Origin: Globisporangium splendens
Lineage: Eukaryota > Oomycota > Peronosporomycetes > Pythiales > Pythiaceae
Reading direction: 5' to 3'
Length of the DNA stretch: 64,000 bases
NCBI GenBank assembly: GCA_006386115.1
Contig: VFIW01000010.1
Coordinates: forward strand, 310,001-374,000
This document shows positions 1-12,210 of this stretch, in pieces; within the stretch, counting starts at the first letter, position 1; every line of letters starts with the position of its first letter. The notes beneath the pieces are model-generated. The model worked only from the letters and a program-made list of their open reading frames with translations, had not been told where the DNA came from and ran no database searches. The position numbers and the translations under genes were made by a program.

Positions 1-889
1 GATGAGAAAAGCGCAAATCAACCAAACCAAAAGAGAGAAAAGTGCATGCGACTTGTATAACTCAAAATGCCTATAGATACACGCGCATTGCCTCGCTCTC
101 AGTTCTCCAAGATGCCTATTTGCATGGCATATCAATCCGTATGCTCGTGTGGATCTCGTGGTGGATCCACCTATAAATAGCTGCTGCTGGGTCGGGACAA
201 TTCTTACCGCACTTTCTTTGCATAAATTACGGTCCAGCTGAAAAGTACAACTGTGCTCATGCTGGCGCTTCATATTCAGACCAACGGCGCATCATTCGCG
301 TCTGCCTTGCATTTGCCTCCATGCCAATCAGTTTCAGTTCCATGCTCTTCCGCATGTACGTGAGCACGCTGCGCGTGTTCACAGAGAGTGAATGCAACAC
401 GCAGCGTGTATGCAGCCCTGTCTCGCCGAGTTTGTCTTGATTCCTCTTGGTAATTTAAAGGGCAATTTGCGTAAATTACCGAACACCTGGGTGAAAAAAA
501 GCAACCCTACGTGCGCAAAAACACACGCACCCTTGTCGACGTCACTCTTCTTCTTCTTTTGCATGCCTCCAAAACAACACCACCGTGTTTTGATATTATG
601 AGGATTACAATCAGTATCGTGAAGCCAAACACGGTGCAGTATTGTCTCTATTGTTCTCAGCGCATCTGCTCGCTTTCACGGTGTGCCACGCCATTTTTGG
701 GGTCGGGGTTGGACTTTGGAAAGGGGGGGTGGACGAGAGCATCCCGTACCAGAAAAGTCTCCACTTTCCGTAACAACACACAGCAGAGAAGAAAGCGCCG
801 GCGAAGAAAATACTTTCGCCCCAAAGCCCAAGCGCGTGCCTCGCCACTAGTGTCGCCTGCCGCTCTCTCCATCCAGTGACGACACGCCC
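1..889. other. Upstream region of the JmjC demethylase gene
   Basis: No convincing gene. The reading frames in both directions are low-complexity or lack recognisable motifs. A TATAAATA box on the + strand lies at 172-179, too far from the start codon at 890 to be assigned safely. An in-frame TAG at 848-850 sits upstream of that ATG and supports it as the true start. Confidence 0.5.
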
Positions 890-3800
890 ATGACGGACTG
901 GGACCCGCGCGCCACCGAGACGCACGGCTACATCTGTCCACCGTGCCCGGTGTTCTACCCGACGCGCGAGCAGTTCAAGAACCCACTGAAATATATTTCC
1001 AGGTGAATAAATTACGCCAAAATGCGCATCATGGTGGGGTCTGCACATGGAGGGTGGTGGTTCACTATGGAGCAAACGGTCGTTGAGGCCACCTGCATGG
1101 ATTGTATGTATGTATGTATGTATGTATGTATGGATGGATGGATGGATATGTGGTGCCGATGGCAGGTGGTCGTCGTGGAAGAAGAGGCTGCTCAAAAGCT
1201 TTGACGAGCCACAAGCCTTCGTGGCCAGTGCTGCATGGATTCTTCCGCTCCATTGTGCGCCCACTGACCCTCCTCTCTCTGTATGGAAGACTCAGTGTTA
1301 ACTCTCTCTGTGCATGTCTTTGTTGTCTTATCTTACGTTGCAGCATCCGACACATTGGTGAGCAAGCGGGCATCTGCAAGATCGTGCCGCCCGCGGGATG
1401 GCGGCCGCCGTTCGCGATCAACGAGAAGACGTTCAGGTTCCGCACGCGCGTGCAGCAGCTCAACTGCATTGACGGCCACTCCCGGGCCGAGGGCAATTTT
1501 GTCGAGTCGCTGCGGATGTTTCTCTACAGAAATGGCACGCCCATGAAAGAGCTGCCGCGTGTGGATGGACAGCTCGTGAACCTGCATTTACTCTACAAGA
1601 CCGTGAAGGAGTGCGGCGGGTACGACACCGTGTGTGCCACGGGTTTGTGGTCTCAAGTCGTGCGAAGAGTGGGGAGAACGCTCTCGGCCGATCAGCCACG
1701 CGAAGAGATCTGTCATGCCTATCAGCTTCATTACGAGACTAACTTATTGGCGTACGAACGCCACGAACAAACCAGTTTGCGAACGCCTGAGGTCCGGAAG
1801 AAGACGCTTGCCGACGCTCGATCGGGGCAAAGTGCGACAACTTCGTCAACCGTAGCGTCGACGCCACACACAAAGACAAGGAGCAGCATGAAGAAGCAGG
1901 AACGAGAGCAGGTCCACGGAGAGAGCCAAGGTAATGCCGATGACACTGAGGAGGATGGTTCACCCGCCAGTAAACGTGTTAAGCGTACGTTGTTTTCTGA
2001 AGGAGGCCACACGAGTAGCGAAGAAAACGAACCTCCTCTTGCTGACATTAAAGAGGAAGCGGGACACAGGAAGACAAGCGAGACGGCTGACGGCAAAGAA
2101 GACAGCAAGGTGCACGTGAAGAAAGAGGTGAGAGTGTTTGAGGACGCTGAAGAACCGGCGGAAGATACTATCCCTGGCAGCCTGGAGCCGTCGGCGTTGA
2201 AGCCTGATCCTGCTCGCAAATGCCGACTAGATACCCCAAAGATCCACGCTGGACAGAAATTCTACTATTTCCTGCCAGGCGGAGCTGCCTTGGCGCAGGT
2301 GAAGCGTGTGTTTGGTGGGAAGAAGCCGCATGTGGCCATTCAGTACGTGAAAGATGGCAGCCGCGACGACATTGACCTTCCAACGATGCAAATCATCATC
2401 GCCAATGGCTGGGATGCGTAAGTACTGAGTGATGGCTTGGGTTCTTTGATCAATGATTTTTGCTTGACTGACCGTTTTGGTTCATGCATCTGTTGTTAAT
2501 GCTCAGTGAGGCTGCTGAGCTGGCGTACAAGAGCGAAATCTGTCAGACGTGTCTTCGTGGAGATTGCTGGGAGAAAATGCTACTGTGTGACAGCTGTAAT
2601 GGCGGGCACCATCTATTCTGTCTCGACAACCCTTTAGACGAAGTGCCATCTGGTGACTGGTACTGTGATGCGTGTGTGGAAGAATCGTACTCTGACGAAC
2701 GTGATACGAATCCAAAATTCGGCTTCGAGATGGGGAGCGAGTACAATGTGGTTGCGTACAAGGAAAAGGCCGACGCCTGGAAGCGGAATTATTTCGGTGT
2801 GAAAAGTGATGGAGAAGCGGAAAGGCTGACGGATTTGGAGTTGGAGAAGGAGTACTGGCGCTTATTGAGTATTCCCGTGCACGAACAGCGACTGGAAGTT
2901 GAGTACGGAAGTGATGTCGACACTGGGTCTGTTGGAAGCGGGTTTCCTCGAATGGATTCCTATCTCAAGTGCCTGCGCTTCATCACGAAGAGGCTGAAGA
3001 ACGTCACCATGAACGGCAAGAACGATTACATGCGGAAGATGAGCGAGTATTTCGCACATGGACTGACAGATGCTGCCGAATCGGGGATGAGCTTGGAAGC
3101 GCTGCTTCGCAAGTACGCCCACGACGATTGGAACTTGAACAACTTGCCAAAACTTCCAGGTTCAGTGCTTCAACATCTGGACGAAGATATCAAAGGGGTC
3201 ATGGTTCCGTGGATCTACATGGGAATGTGCTTCTCAACCTTTTGCTGGCATGTCGAAGATCATAACTTTTATAGCATGAGCTACAACCATTGTGGCGCAC
3301 CGAAGACGTGGTACGGCGTTCCATGCGGCAAGGCGGATCATTTCGAGGAGACGATGAGGAAACTGACGCCCGAGTTGTTCGGAAGCCAACCAGATCTGCA
3401 TTTGCAACTCGTTACCATGTTTTCGCCCGACACGCTGATCAAGCATGGCGTTCCTGTGTACCGTGCAACCCATCGACCGAATGAGTTCATGGTGACGTTT
3501 CCGTCGGCTTACCACGGTGGCTTCAACAATGGCTTCAACTGCGCTGAGGCTGTAAACTTCGCGACGGTGGATTGGATTCCGTGGGGTGCGAAATCTGTCC
3601 GGAAGTATCGCGACTTTAGCAAGCTGCCGGTGTTCTCGCACGACGCACTGATTTTCTCACTTGCGGAGACTCTCGTCGAAACCAGCAAGTTTGACTACGA
3701 GACAGCATCAAAGTTCCTGTATCCAGCGATGGCAGAATTGTATGACGACTTTGTGAAGTTTGAAGAGCACGTGACAGCACACAATGTGACAACACACGAG

Positions 3801-6653
3801 TGGATGGCAGAGTTCGAAGAGCGACATCACAGCATTTCGGGTAGTGGGTTGCCAGTTCGTGCGAACAAGAAGCGAATGATGTCAACCAGTGGCGACTGCG
3901 GCGAAAAAGAAGAAGCTGCGAAAGTCAACAATTTTATGAGAACCACAAAGATGAGCATGTCTTCCAGCAGTCCTCAGTCCAAGTTGACGACACGCCCAAC
4001 TAGAATGGTGCTTTGGGCTGGTCAGTCGGGCAAGAACGAAGGGTTGCGCTGCGTCACGTGCAATCAATACTGCTACTTGCAAGCAGTAGTGTGTACGAAG
4101 TGTCGACATCACAGCACGGTCGGTTGCGTCGAGCATTACACTGATATGTGCGATTGCGACAGCTCGAAGCACTACGTGTACCTGCATCGATACGATGCGC
4201 CACATTTCAAATCGCTGCTGCAGTCAATGCAATCACGACTAAAGCAAGTGAAGGAGTGGAATGACGAGTACGATGCTGTGTTCTCGCCAAAGCAGGACGA
4301 CACAATGGGAGGCACCGCGTCGAAACCGACCATATCGATGCTGAAGAATCTGCTTTCGAGTGGGTTAAAGTGTGGCGGAGCAGATCAGGATCGACTCGAC
4401 ACGCTTGAATTTGCGCTTCAAGATGCAATGCGATGGAGTGAAAAGGCTGAAAAGCTCGTTCAGCACCATCGCGCTACTACCCACGAGGATATTCAGCTGC
4501 AGGCGGTCCTTGATTTGAGTGCTGCTGCAGAAAACTTGGTTGCAGTTCCAGAAAAACTCGAGCAAATTGAAGAACTCCTTCAAGGATGGCACAGGTGCAA
4601 GCGAGCGTCAGATGCCATTCTTGGCGCTGTGACAGTCGTCCAGCAGCAAGAGGCACATTCTGCTTCGTCATTCAACATTCGAAACCCACGAGACTCGGAG
4701 GGCTTGTGGCACGAGAGTAAACAGCACCAGGCGACGATTGTCTCGATCGGGGATTTGGCAACGCAGATAGACGCCATGGGCTTAGGCTGTCAAGATGACA
4801 TCGTCGCTCGGTTGCAGCATGCGCGGCAGTACCTCGAGGTTCTCGTTTCTGCCAATGCCGTCGTCACAATTATCGCGAAAAACATGCAACGAAGTCGAAA
4901 CGTCAGCAGACCGTGGGAACACACTCCAGTGCAAACCCAAACGCCAGTGACGGAGACTGCTTGCCGTCTCGTGGTTGAGAGTGCGAACAATTTAAACCTG
5001 GACAGCGGGATTAGCATGTTTAAGGTGGAGATGCTGCGTTCGTTCCTCAAGGTCACCGAAGCAGAAACGGCTGAGTTGCAGGCTGCCTTGAACGACCATT
5101 CGAAAAGTACCGAGGAGCTGGAAGTGGTGTTGAATCGTCTGCGAAATCTGGCGATTTGTCCAGATCAGCTGCCGGAACTCTCCGAGCGCTTGGGAAAATG
5201 CAAGGCGTGGGAAGCCCGTGCGAAGCAAATGATTGACCCGATCCCAGGGATGATCCCAAACCATTGGCTGCGCGTGCAAACGCCGCTCAGTCAACAAGTC
5301 GTGGCGATGCCAACATTGGAGGAGGTTGAGGCTTTTTACGGACAAGCAGACGCGTTTTTCGTCCCTACTACATCTCTATTGCGACGTCAGATCCACGGAC
5401 GTATCCAAGATTGTCGTCGATGGTACTCCGCAGTTCATGGTCTTTTTGAGAAATCACATAATGGAGAGAGTGTCCGTGGTCTGGTCCCGTTTCTCCAAGC
5501 AGCCATCGCCAAGTTCCATTCCCAGTACAAACAGAAAGATCACCCGCACTCTCGTCTGCACTGCGTGTGCCAGCAAGTGCTCTCCGAGAAGGCGAACACG
5601 ATCGCATGCCATCGCTGCCATTCGCTGTTCCACTTGCAGTGCGTCGATCACTACCCAGTTCCTGGCAGCAAAGCAGCTGCTCACGCCTTCGTGTGTGAGG
5701 ACTGCCAGCCAAAGTACCACCGAAATGTCCCGCATCAGCAGTCAAGCACAAGCTACCCAGGCAGCCTTCACCTGCGCGCAACGTTGGGGTCCCAGGGAGT
5801 GCCGCTCTTCTGTTTATGCCGTGGTGGAGAGGGTTCGTCAATGATCTGCTGCGATTTCTGTGACGAATGGTACCACTCGTCCTGCATCGACATGAGCTTC
5901 GAAGTGATGAACCAAATCGAGGCGTATCGCTGTCCGCGGTGTGCGATTAAGCAGAATCTGTACTATCTGGACAAGAAATCCATGCGGAAGGACTACCTTG
6001 GACGCCGACCAGCGTTTGCACGAGTGGAAACGTTCTTGACACAGCTGCAGTCGTCGCTTATCGCGTTGCCTCCTGGTGCATTGGAGCTGATCGAGTACAC
6101 CCGACTCGTACAACAGATCCAACGGAGCGTTCAATCGTATGTTCAGGGCTTTGCGTCCGAGTTTGTGCCCGAGACGTTTGCTCGAATGAATTACCAGGTC
6201 GAGGAACAGAAACTCATGGTGTTGATGCATCAAGTCACCGATTTGGAGGTGAGTCTAGATGGTGCGCAAGCAAACCTCGGTGCGATCCACTGGTGTTTGC
6301 GGGCGTGCCACATGGTGCTGGGGTGTGAGCACGCGCCAAAGTACTCGCATCTGGTGGTGTTACTGGACGACACCAAGCGCGCGAACTTTACGTTTCCTCG
6401 CGTCGAGTACTATCATATCCAGATGACGATCGAAGACCGTGTGCACAAGGCATCGCTGTGGTTGAAGCAAGTGAAAACATTAGAAGTCGAGGAGTGGAAC
6501 ATTGAGAAAGCGCGCCGACTACTGCGCGAGTATCAAGAGCTGCGCCAGTTTTTGGAGTTGCCCGTCGCCGAAGTCAACCTTGTGCACCAGACGATCGCGA
6601 ACGGAAACGTCGACGACGACTTTGTGGCCGACAAGAAGCGGCGGCTTGTGTGA
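890..6653 (+). CDS. KDM5/JARID1-type JmjC histone H3K4 demethylase (three exons)
   Basis: Fe(II)/2-oxoglutarate histone lysine demethylase of the KDM5 class, expected in the nucleus. CDS = join(890..1002, 1344..2417, 2507..6653), about 1777 aa; all junctions are GT-AG with matching phase. Exon 1 encodes the JmjN box (CPVFYPTREQFKNPLKYIS, residues about 19-37). The first intron (341 nt) carries a TATG/GATG microsatellite. Exon 2 gives an ARID domain (about 80-180) and an acidic linker. Exon 3 holds PHD1 (about 407-455), JmjC (about 625-750, with the metal triad HVE near 644 and a distal His near 732), a C5HC2 zinc finger (about 910-950), a long PLU-1-like helical region, PHD2 (about 1413-1465) and PHD3 (about 1496-1545). 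This domain order is diagnostic of KDM5; animal KDM5 proteins are about 1550-1700 aa. It converges on the neighbour with 160 bp between stop codons. Confidence 0.93.
1105..1146 (+). repeat. TATG/GATG tetranucleotide microsatellite in intron 1
   Basis: About seven TATG units followed by four GATG units, inside the first intron of the demethylase gene. Reading through it gives spurious frames rich in M, Y, V and C. Confidence 0.9.
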
Positions 6654-6813
6654 GAGGACGAGGCGACAGTTGACTCAAACACAGAACGCAAATGTATAAA
6701 AGAAGGTAATAAGACAAACCACAGTCGTTTTTGATGAGGAAAAGCTGAGAATGTTGAGCGCTTTACAAAGTATCTAAGCCGAGCGACGTAGACAAGAACA
6801 CCTAACGATTCCC

Positions 6814-8413
6814 TTACGGCGCGCTTTCTTCGGTCTTCTCGGCCTCCTTAGCCTTCTTTTGGGTCTTCTTGGCGTGCAATTGCTTCACATCTTCCCAGTA
6901 CGATGCTGGGAACTGGTCGACGACGCGCTGGCGCATGTGCGCTTGCGTGTACGAGTGAGTCTCCTTGAACTCGTCCTGACCGTGATCCGCCTCGGTGAGG
7001 ATACGAGCGCGCGCAGACGTGGATGCCGTCGCGGCATCTGTTGCCGCAAACGTGACTTCTTCGGCGCCAACGGTCTGCTGGACTTCGACCTCGACTGGCG
7101 CGTCCAAGTCCTTGAAAATCTGTTTATTGTCCAGCAAATAACAGCAACAGCATGTGAGCACGAACCAAGGTGAGAAATACAAGGTTTTTGTTCAGGCAAT
7201 TGCGGGGACCCACCTCCCACTTTGGGAAATTCGCGACCACCTGTCGGCATTGGACACACAGAAGACAGAGGAAATCCACAACGAAAAGCAAACAGAACAC
7301 GTGAGAAATGGTTGAAGTTGGAAGGAAAAGAAGCAATAGCAACAACATGATTTCTTGGTGCGCGTACGTAGAAGAAGGTGTTTTTGATCGGGTCCTTGAA
7401 GTCGCCGTGGGTCGGCACAGAGAACTCGAACGGCTCGTTCGACGCGAAAAACACGATGTTCGAGCCTTCATCATCGTCTGCATTGTCCATTTCCCTGCAG
7501 AACCACGGTTCATTCTAAGTCACTTGATCATTTTAACGATGCATTTATATACACATACACACGCACCGGAAAGCCTTGACGTGCTTGAACACGGACTGCA
7601 GCGTGCGGTAGATGGATTTCGGGACGACGGCGTGCGGACCGTTGAACATGCCGACAAAGTTGCACACAAACACGCTCTTGGGCGACGCGAGCCACTTGTC
7701 GCGCACCGACACCATGACCTCCTGCGTGAAGAACACGAGCGGATTCCAGCCCGTGTACACGTCCGTAATGAACAGATCGTACTTGTCCGCTTCCGACTTT
7801 GGCTCCTGCCTCAAAAATGCGAGGCCGTCAGCCACAAACGTCTTGCCGTTCACGCAGTCCTCCGGGTCGTCGTCCTCGCAGCGCTCGTACTGGAAGTAGT
7901 TGGCGGCTTGCGTCACGACGGCGTCACTGATCTCGATCACGTCCGTCGGGATCCCCTTGCCGCGCAGGAACGTTGGCACCGTACCGATGCCCAGTCCGAT
8001 CTGCGCCGCGTGCGTGAACTTGCGGTCCAGGTACGCGGCCGACTGCATGATCGCGAAGCCCGGGTACGCCGTCTGCCAGCGGTAGTCGTCGTCGTCGAAC
8101 TCGGCACCGATGATCGTCTCGTCATAGAGCATGTAGATCACGCGGTTGCGGCGCACGACCACGACGTCTGAGTCGCCTTCGGCGATGCTAACATAGGGAA
8201 ATAGAGAGAGAGAAGGGAAACATACACACCACGAGTTTGGAAAAGAGGACACTTTGCTGCACATTTGCAAGAGCTACAGAGCGAGTTAGGCAGCGGGAGA
8301 GCCACGTACGTGCTGACGATCTCGTAGTCTTTGTCCGCAGCAGGGGTGGCGTGGCACACGAGCGCCAGCAGAAGCGCGTACAGCACGCAGGTGAGCAGCG
8401 CCATTCTCGACAT
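6814..8413 (-). CDS. Secreted spermidine-synthase-fold (class I methyltransferase-like) protein
   Basis: CDS = complement(join(6814..7119, 7368..7494, 7567..8187, 8310..8413)), 385 aa; every junction is GT-AG with consistent phase. Residues 4-25 form a hydrophobic signal peptide (CVLYALLLALVCHATPA). The body has the spermidine synthase-like Rossmann signature: a glycine loop QIGLGIGTVPTFL, the acidic strand DVIEIS, and DLFITDVYTGW where spermidine synthases keep the catalytic Asp region. The last exon is a Lys/Glu/Ala-rich tail. Family members without the canonical GGG loop often do not make polyamines, so the substrate is unknown. The signal peptide argues for the secretory pathway or cell surface rather than cytosolic polyamine synthesis. 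Confidence 0.82.
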
Positions 8414-8670
8414 CTTTCGGTGGCGGCGTCGTCACACGTGTAATGAGTGTCCTTCGCTCTCCCTCACACCGATCCATTCATAAAATATAAGGTCAAGGAG
8501 TATCATGCTTTCGCTGCTCCGAGTCACACTGTGACGCGATAACACATGGATGGGTGGGGCAACCTCCATGCACTGACAGTGCAGTTATCAGTTGCCAAAC
8601 AATGCATGACATCCATCATTTAGAAATTCAAACGATTTAGAATTTTACTCATTCCGACCTAGACGTGACC

Positions 8671-9964
8671 TCAAATGGAAAGCGTTGAGATCGGGGTCCA
8701 CTCGCTGTCGAAGGTTGTCTCCACGGTCAGTGTGCGAAGCTCCAGCACTGCGTGCTCGCGTGGCTTGACGACGTTCTCGAGCGGGTCGAGGCCGCCGGGG
8801 AGCACGATATCGTTAGGAAACTCGTGTGTGATCACGACGTCCGAGTCCGTGCTCAGGTTCGCGACGTGGCCAAACCAGTAGATCACCATCCCCGGGCCGT
8901 ACCGATTCACGTATCCTTGTAGCTGGCCTGCGTTTTCAGTCTCGTGGGTGTGTCGGTCGCCAAACATGGCTTTGCTGTCGATCCAGTTGACGACTCGAAG
9001 CACGCCGTGCGAATCGCGAACACCAATCGGGAGCAACAATCGTACGTCCGGGGTCTTGGACAATCCTTTCTCCCTAAAGTAGTACAAGCCACACAAGCGC
9101 TTCAAAATACTGAAGAGGCTGATGAGGAAACCGCAAAGATTGCTAACCGGAGTACGTCTTCGCTTTCATAGACGAGCTTGCGGCTGCGCAGCTTCTCGAG
9201 CAGCAAGTATTCGTACTCGACGCCCATGTTGTGGCGGATGCGATCTGCCAACGGCGAGCAGTACTTGTCTCGGTCGATACATTCTCTCACCTGCCAATTG
9301 TTTCCCAGCAGACAGGTTATTCTAATTGTGGTATTTCGCATCATACACGCATCCGTATCCCTTTACGCACCTCTAGCAGCAGTTGCGAGTACTCGCGTTC
9401 GCTGAGACCACGCCGATTCGGTTCCTTTCTGGCGTTACCACCGCCATCCTCATCACCTTCACTGAACGCTTCTTTGAAGAAATTCGAGATCGTCGTCTTG
9501 CTCCACCCGTACTTGGCTTCCAGCAGCACCCGCGCCATCATGCATGGCGAGAAATCCACCGACATCGCGATCTCGTATATGGTTTCCCGCGTTTGCTTCT
9601 TGCCCTTGGCATTATCTATAGCCACAACAGTAGACTCCGTACTGTCCAGCTGGCCGTGCCGCGCGATGTATCTCTTGAGCGTCTTGTCCTGGCGATGGAG
9701 ACGAAGCGCAGCGCGGAAGCGGCGATGCTCTACCTGGCGCTTGATCACGGCGAACGTTTCTTCCGACACGGAGAGCTGCAGCAGCGGCTGCGAGCTGCCA
9801 CTAGCAAAGGCAGCACCACCAGCGCCATCAACGCCAGCCATAGTGTGTTGTGCAATGGTTGTTGCATTGTTGGCAGGCCGCAGAGAGGAAGGGTACTCGG
9901 TCAACGAGCAGATCAGCGCATACTCGTCGTCATCCATTTTGATCGACGATTTCTCTCGACACAT
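8671..9964 (-). CDS. CDIN1 (C15orf41)-type TPD-motif nuclease
   Basis: CDS = complement(join(8671..9073, 9148..9290, 9371..9964)), 379 aa from the first ATG; an internal ATG at 9937 with a better context is a possible start. The C-terminal half matches the CDAN1-interacting nuclease family. It has KTPD at the start of the PD-(D/E)xK core, then WIDSKAMFGD (the D-x-K half), then YVNRYGPGMVIYWFG. The region CIDRDKYCSPLADRIRHNMG also follows the family. I placed the second intron at 9074-9147 because the join gives EDVLR followed by EKGLSKTPD, which matches known family members residue for residue. The N-terminal extension of about 100 aa is longer than in the 281-aa human protein. The expected role is a nuclear partner of codanin-1 in histone handling or replication. 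Confidence 0.85.
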
Positions 9965-10267
9965 TTCTAATCATGGTCAAAAACGTTAAGAACTGATACC
10001 AAGGAGACTGTTTCATAGGTTCGGTGCTGCAGCCTGCACCACCCAAAAGTATCGGTATCATGATACTCACTTAAAGAAGTATATTGGTTCCATACATTGC
10101 TGGTGTACCCATTATTGTGTGACAGTCAGTCTGCACTTGCATCTCTGCGTCTGTCGCTACGAAGAAGGGACCCAGAATCGACTGCTCCTAATACATGTGT
10201 GTATGTGTCTGTGCTGTGTGAGTTGGAGCACTTCTCATCTTCGTATTTACCTCCAAGCCAGCGAGAG

Positions 10268-11164
10268 ATGGCGACCACCAAGAACGCGACCCGCGTCAGC
10301 GAAGACGAGCGGCTCTCGACTGCGAGCACTCACTCCTCGACCTCCATGGTTGCGTATGGGTCAGCAGCAGCGGAGGAAGGCAAGTCTGGTAGAGGCAGTG
10401 TAGCCTCCTTCTTCTGCGCCGTGACTAGCAAGTTCAAGAAACATGATGGCATCGACAGGCGAGACCTTGAGGCGTTCCTGTGGAAGCTGTGCTTGAGCTT
10501 GGATTTCGCGGCTGCGGTGCTGCAACCGCCGCTCTCACTGTTCGAGGACGCTACAGTGTGTATGCGAGCTCTCGATCGCGTCCAGACGTTCTGTGTGCGC
10601 TCGAACGAGAAGCACAAAAGCGATGATGGCCTGCCGATCGTCGTGGATCTCACAATCAAGCCAAAGCAACACCAAGTTGCGCAGCCCAACGACATCTTTG
10701 TCGCCAACATGAAACCAAAAAGTACGTGCTCACGCGCGGCTTTGAAGAGTACCGCGGTCTGAGAAAGCTCATCCAGTTTTGTGCGTGTGGGGTGCACAAA
10801 CACGAGGGAGATATGAGCCGCGACTCGGATACTTCCCCGACTGCGAGTGAGGACAATATGAAGGCGTCTGCGTGCGCATGTGAGCAAGTACGAAAAATTC
10901 TGCTAGGAGCAACCGTCACTGCTTGGGACCAGGATCTACGCGGCAATTGTGGCGATGAAGAAAAGCGTCCTCACGAACAGCATGTCGTACTTTTTGTACC
11001 TGGCGAAAAGTCCATTTCCGCCTCCTACGCAAGCAGCGAACGATGCGAGCAGCTCGGACACTTCGAATCCTCAGCCAAACCAGGTCGTGCGGCCATTCTG
11101 CCAAGCGCAAGCCGAGCTCGCGGTCACCCTCTACGACTTCTGCAGACTCCAGAACTACGAGTAA
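10268..11164 (+). pseudogene. Broken, larger PX-like family member
   Basis: Reads open from ATG 10268 to about 10722 (Ser/Thr-rich N-terminus, then a strand with LPIVVDLTIKP). It then needs a frame change at a short A-run (about 10716-10722) to continue as KYVLTRGFEEYRGLRKL, which aligns with the YQVERRFSEFCELR motif of the neighbours. A second frame change near 10880 and a TAG codon lie before a stretch with MKKSVLTNSMSYFLYLA, which matches the family's second conserved helix. The frame then runs to a stop at 11164. Two frameshifts plus one stop make a pseudogene the simplest reading. An intron starting at the GTACGT near 10722 is possible but would remove the conserved motif. It is the left-most member of the cluster and the only long one. 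Confidence 0.6.
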
Positions 11165-11514
11165 TCCAACAAAGCAAACACGTTCTTGTGTTACTGAGTT
11201 CAACAGGCAGGTCAGCGCGTTTAACTGGAAGCACTTTAAACATTGTACGAAGAAAATGCTTTCTACAATTGCGTCTGCTTTACATTATTTTATTGGCAGG
11301 CCTGAGGATAAAAGAGCTGTACATTCTTGTGTCGTGTGCTCAAACTCAAGCCTTTGAAATTGATCGTTGTCCATGTTTCCCCTGACGTGGGTGACGATTT
11401 CGTGAGAACAAACTCACTCTTTTCTTACTACATCCCCACTAACTATCCTAATAGATACTCCTAACTTCAGCAAGAAAAAAACTTCCTACTCCCTAAACTA
11501 ACACGCTAATGAAA

Positions 11515-12210
11515 CTACAGCCATGTAAGCCTCGTCGATCGAATGAAATCCTCCTCGGTGTCGCGGCCGCGCAAAAACAACTTCAGGATGTACGGCACGA
11601 GGTCTTCGGGAGCGCAGTTTCGATTCTGGATCTCCTTATGCAGCGCCATCCGCAGGAAATCGTTGATAAACGTCGACAAAATCGCTTTGCGGGCCGTAGA
11701 GCCCGTTGCAATCTTTGTGAGCATGTGCGGTTGCCGTGGCTGGAAGCGCACGTAAGCCATGATCTCCTTGCAATGAGCGCAAAAGTAGTGCGGATTCATG
11801 GACGCCAGCTCGTAGACCTGGGCTCGGAGGCGGCAAAACTCGGAGAACCGTCGCTCGACCTGGTAGTCTGGACGCGTCGCCGGTCTTGTCTGTTTCCTGG
11901 CGTCCACGTTTGACTTCTCAGCTGCATGGCGAGGGTTGCTGAACTGCGTCGGCAGCCGCGTGTTGAGGTGGTAGAGGTAGACGTCAAGCACGTAGTACGT
12001 CACGCCGTCGCGGACGCGCGTGTGGTTGATCTCGATGCGCTCGATGGTGTTGAGGAACGCCAGCGGGATGCTCGCGTTCGACCAGCGATGCGGCTCCATG
12101 GCCACGGGGTGCAGCAACGGCGCCTTGCTCATGGCTGGGCTCGCGCCAAACGACTGCTCGTGCATCGACACGTGGCGATGGTGCTGCTCGTCACCGATGT
12201 GCTGGACCAT
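11515..12210 (-). CDS. PX-like small protein, type 1 (member a)
   Basis: 231 aa, single exon. The conserved unit covers about residues 45-213: AFLNTIERIEINHTRVRDG, a YYVLDVYLYH strand, PDYQVERRFSEF (about 114-125), a CAHC pair (144-147), a helix with RKAILSTFINDFLRMA (173-188), Cys199 and a closing VPYILKLFLR. The order of strands, the R-R-F-S-E-F motif and the helix pair match the phox-homology fold, which usually binds phosphoinositides on endosomal membranes. The PX proline-rich loop is replaced by the C-x2-C segment. There is no signal peptide or membrane span. PX assignment is inference from pattern; phosphoinositide binding is untested. An initiator-like TCATTTTCATTTC lies about 75 nt upstream. 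Confidence 0.82.
   Translation of the reverse strand: MVQHIGDEQHHRHVSMHEQSFGASPAMSKAPLLHPVAMEPHRWSNASIPLAFLNTIERIEINHTRVRDGVTYYVLDVYLYHLNTRLPTQFSNPRHAAEKSNVDARKQTRPATRPDYQVERRFSEFCRLRAQVYELASMNPHYFCAHCKEIMAYVRFQPRQPHMLTKIATGSTARKAILSTFINDFLRMALHKEIQNRNCAPEDLVPYILKLFLRGRDTEEDFIRSTRLTWL

Noticed and set aside
611..1264. Long minus-strand frame (217 aa) opposite the demethylase 5' region
   Set aside because: It runs through the TATG microsatellite (His/Ile/Tyr repeats) and opposes the JmjN exon; no motif.
1102..1343. N-terminal extension of the ARID-containing frame, starting in the microsatellite
   Set aside because: It lies in the intron; a GT-AG splice from the JmjN exon joins in phase at 1344 and gives the expected JmjN-ARID order.
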